A stretch of 64,000 nucleotides of DNA from Henriciella barbarensis (lineage in GTDB: Bacteria > Pseudomonadota > Alphaproteobacteria > Caulobacterales > Hyphomonadaceae), in contig NZ_QWGB01000009.1 in assembly GCF_003576345.1 (NCBI RefSeq), forward strand, positions 62,001 to 126,000, read 5' to 3'. Every line of letters begins with the position of its first letter. Positions within the stretch are counted from its first letter, which is position 1. Below the pieces are notes generated by a model. The model was not told the origin of the DNA. It did no database searches and worked only from the letters and a program-made list of their open reading frames with translations. The translations under genes were made by a program, and so were the position numbers. Shown here in pieces: positions 63,899 through 64,000 of the stretch.

Positions 63899-64000
63899 TC
63901 AGGCCGAAACGCCGAGGCTGTCCATCGCGTACGATTTGATCGACTTGTAGTCCGCCTTGCCATTTGGCGCGCGGCCAAGGCCGTCCTTGAACAGGATACG
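63899..64000 (-). CDS. AMP-binding acyl-CoA synthetase, C-terminal end (partial)
   Basis: Only the last 33 codons are present; the gene continues past the window edge. They read GLGRAPNGKADYKSIKSYA and end DSLGVSA. The phrase PNGKADY matches the A10 motif of AMP-forming acyl-CoA synthetases, where the Lys catalyses adenylation. The call depends on this motif only. Confidence 0.6.
   Translation of the reverse strand, partial: RILFKDGLGRAPNGKADYKSIKSYAMDSLGVSA

Overview
The window reads as a chromosomal segment of an alphaproteobacterium with GC near 60%. It is most likely from the Caulobacterales/Hyphomonadaceae side of the class. That placement rests on the zwf-edd-glk-eda Entner-Doudoroff cluster, ilvBN-ilvC with a leader peptide, an MreBCD-PBP2-RodA operon, a TipF-like degenerate EAL protein next to ileS-lspA-BamF-like genes, and a MutL that keeps the DQHA endonuclease motif. 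It is inference from content and order; no rRNA is present to anchor it. No tRNA, rRNA or CRISPR array was seen.

Layout. 1-5.3 kb: tail of a Do-like protease, MarR regulator, NlpC/P60 hydrolase, membrane-anchored cytochrome c, prephenate dehydratase, SerB, MiaA. 5.3-10 kb: ilv operon with a Val/Leu/Ile leader peptide and terminator, interrupted between ilvN and ilvC by a gene for an exported protein. 10-15.6 kb: Entner-Doudoroff operon. 15.6-21 kb: transporter, LLM oxidoreductase, diguanylate cyclase, Sel1-type protein, lipoprotein methyltransferase, TVP38 protein. 20.9-22.6 kb: leuA behind a Leu-rich leader peptide. 22.6-28.6 kb: rod-shape operon behind a symmetric set of palindromes. 28.7-35.4 kb: NSS transporter, proline iminopeptidase, DUF262/DUF1524 protein, FAH-family enzyme and lipoproteins. 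35.7-46.9 kb: TipF-like, HAD, MaoC, RibF, IleS, LspA, BamF-like and an active/inactive M16 peptidase pair. 47.1-56.1 kb: MutL, HAD phosphatase, porin, lactate-dehydrogenase-type flavoenzyme, methyltransferase, UPF0178 protein, amidohydrolase lipoprotein. 59.7-64 kb: a membrane-protein pair with an XRE regulator, TPR protein, exported protein, TtcA and the end of an acyl-CoA synthetase.

The only clear mobile DNA is a 3386-bp IS1595/ISXO2-type transposon at 56267-59652. It has 24-bp inverted ends (22/24 matching) and a perfect 8-bp target duplication (GAAATATT). Besides the transposase it carries an overlapping three-gene operon (unknown 275-aa protein, PIN-domain protein, 53-aa acidic/basic protein) and a GIY-YIG-like protein. 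It landed exactly at the upstream edge of the -35 box of the downstream membrane/XRE operon, and the target duplication preserved that promoter.

Amino-acid synthesis here appears to be controlled by leader peptides. The ilv leader contains Val-Val-Val-Leu-Ile and is followed by an intrinsic terminator. The leuA leader has eight Leu in 25 codons and is followed by RNA that can pair with the leuA start codon. No function was run through a search tool; family names come from motif recognition.
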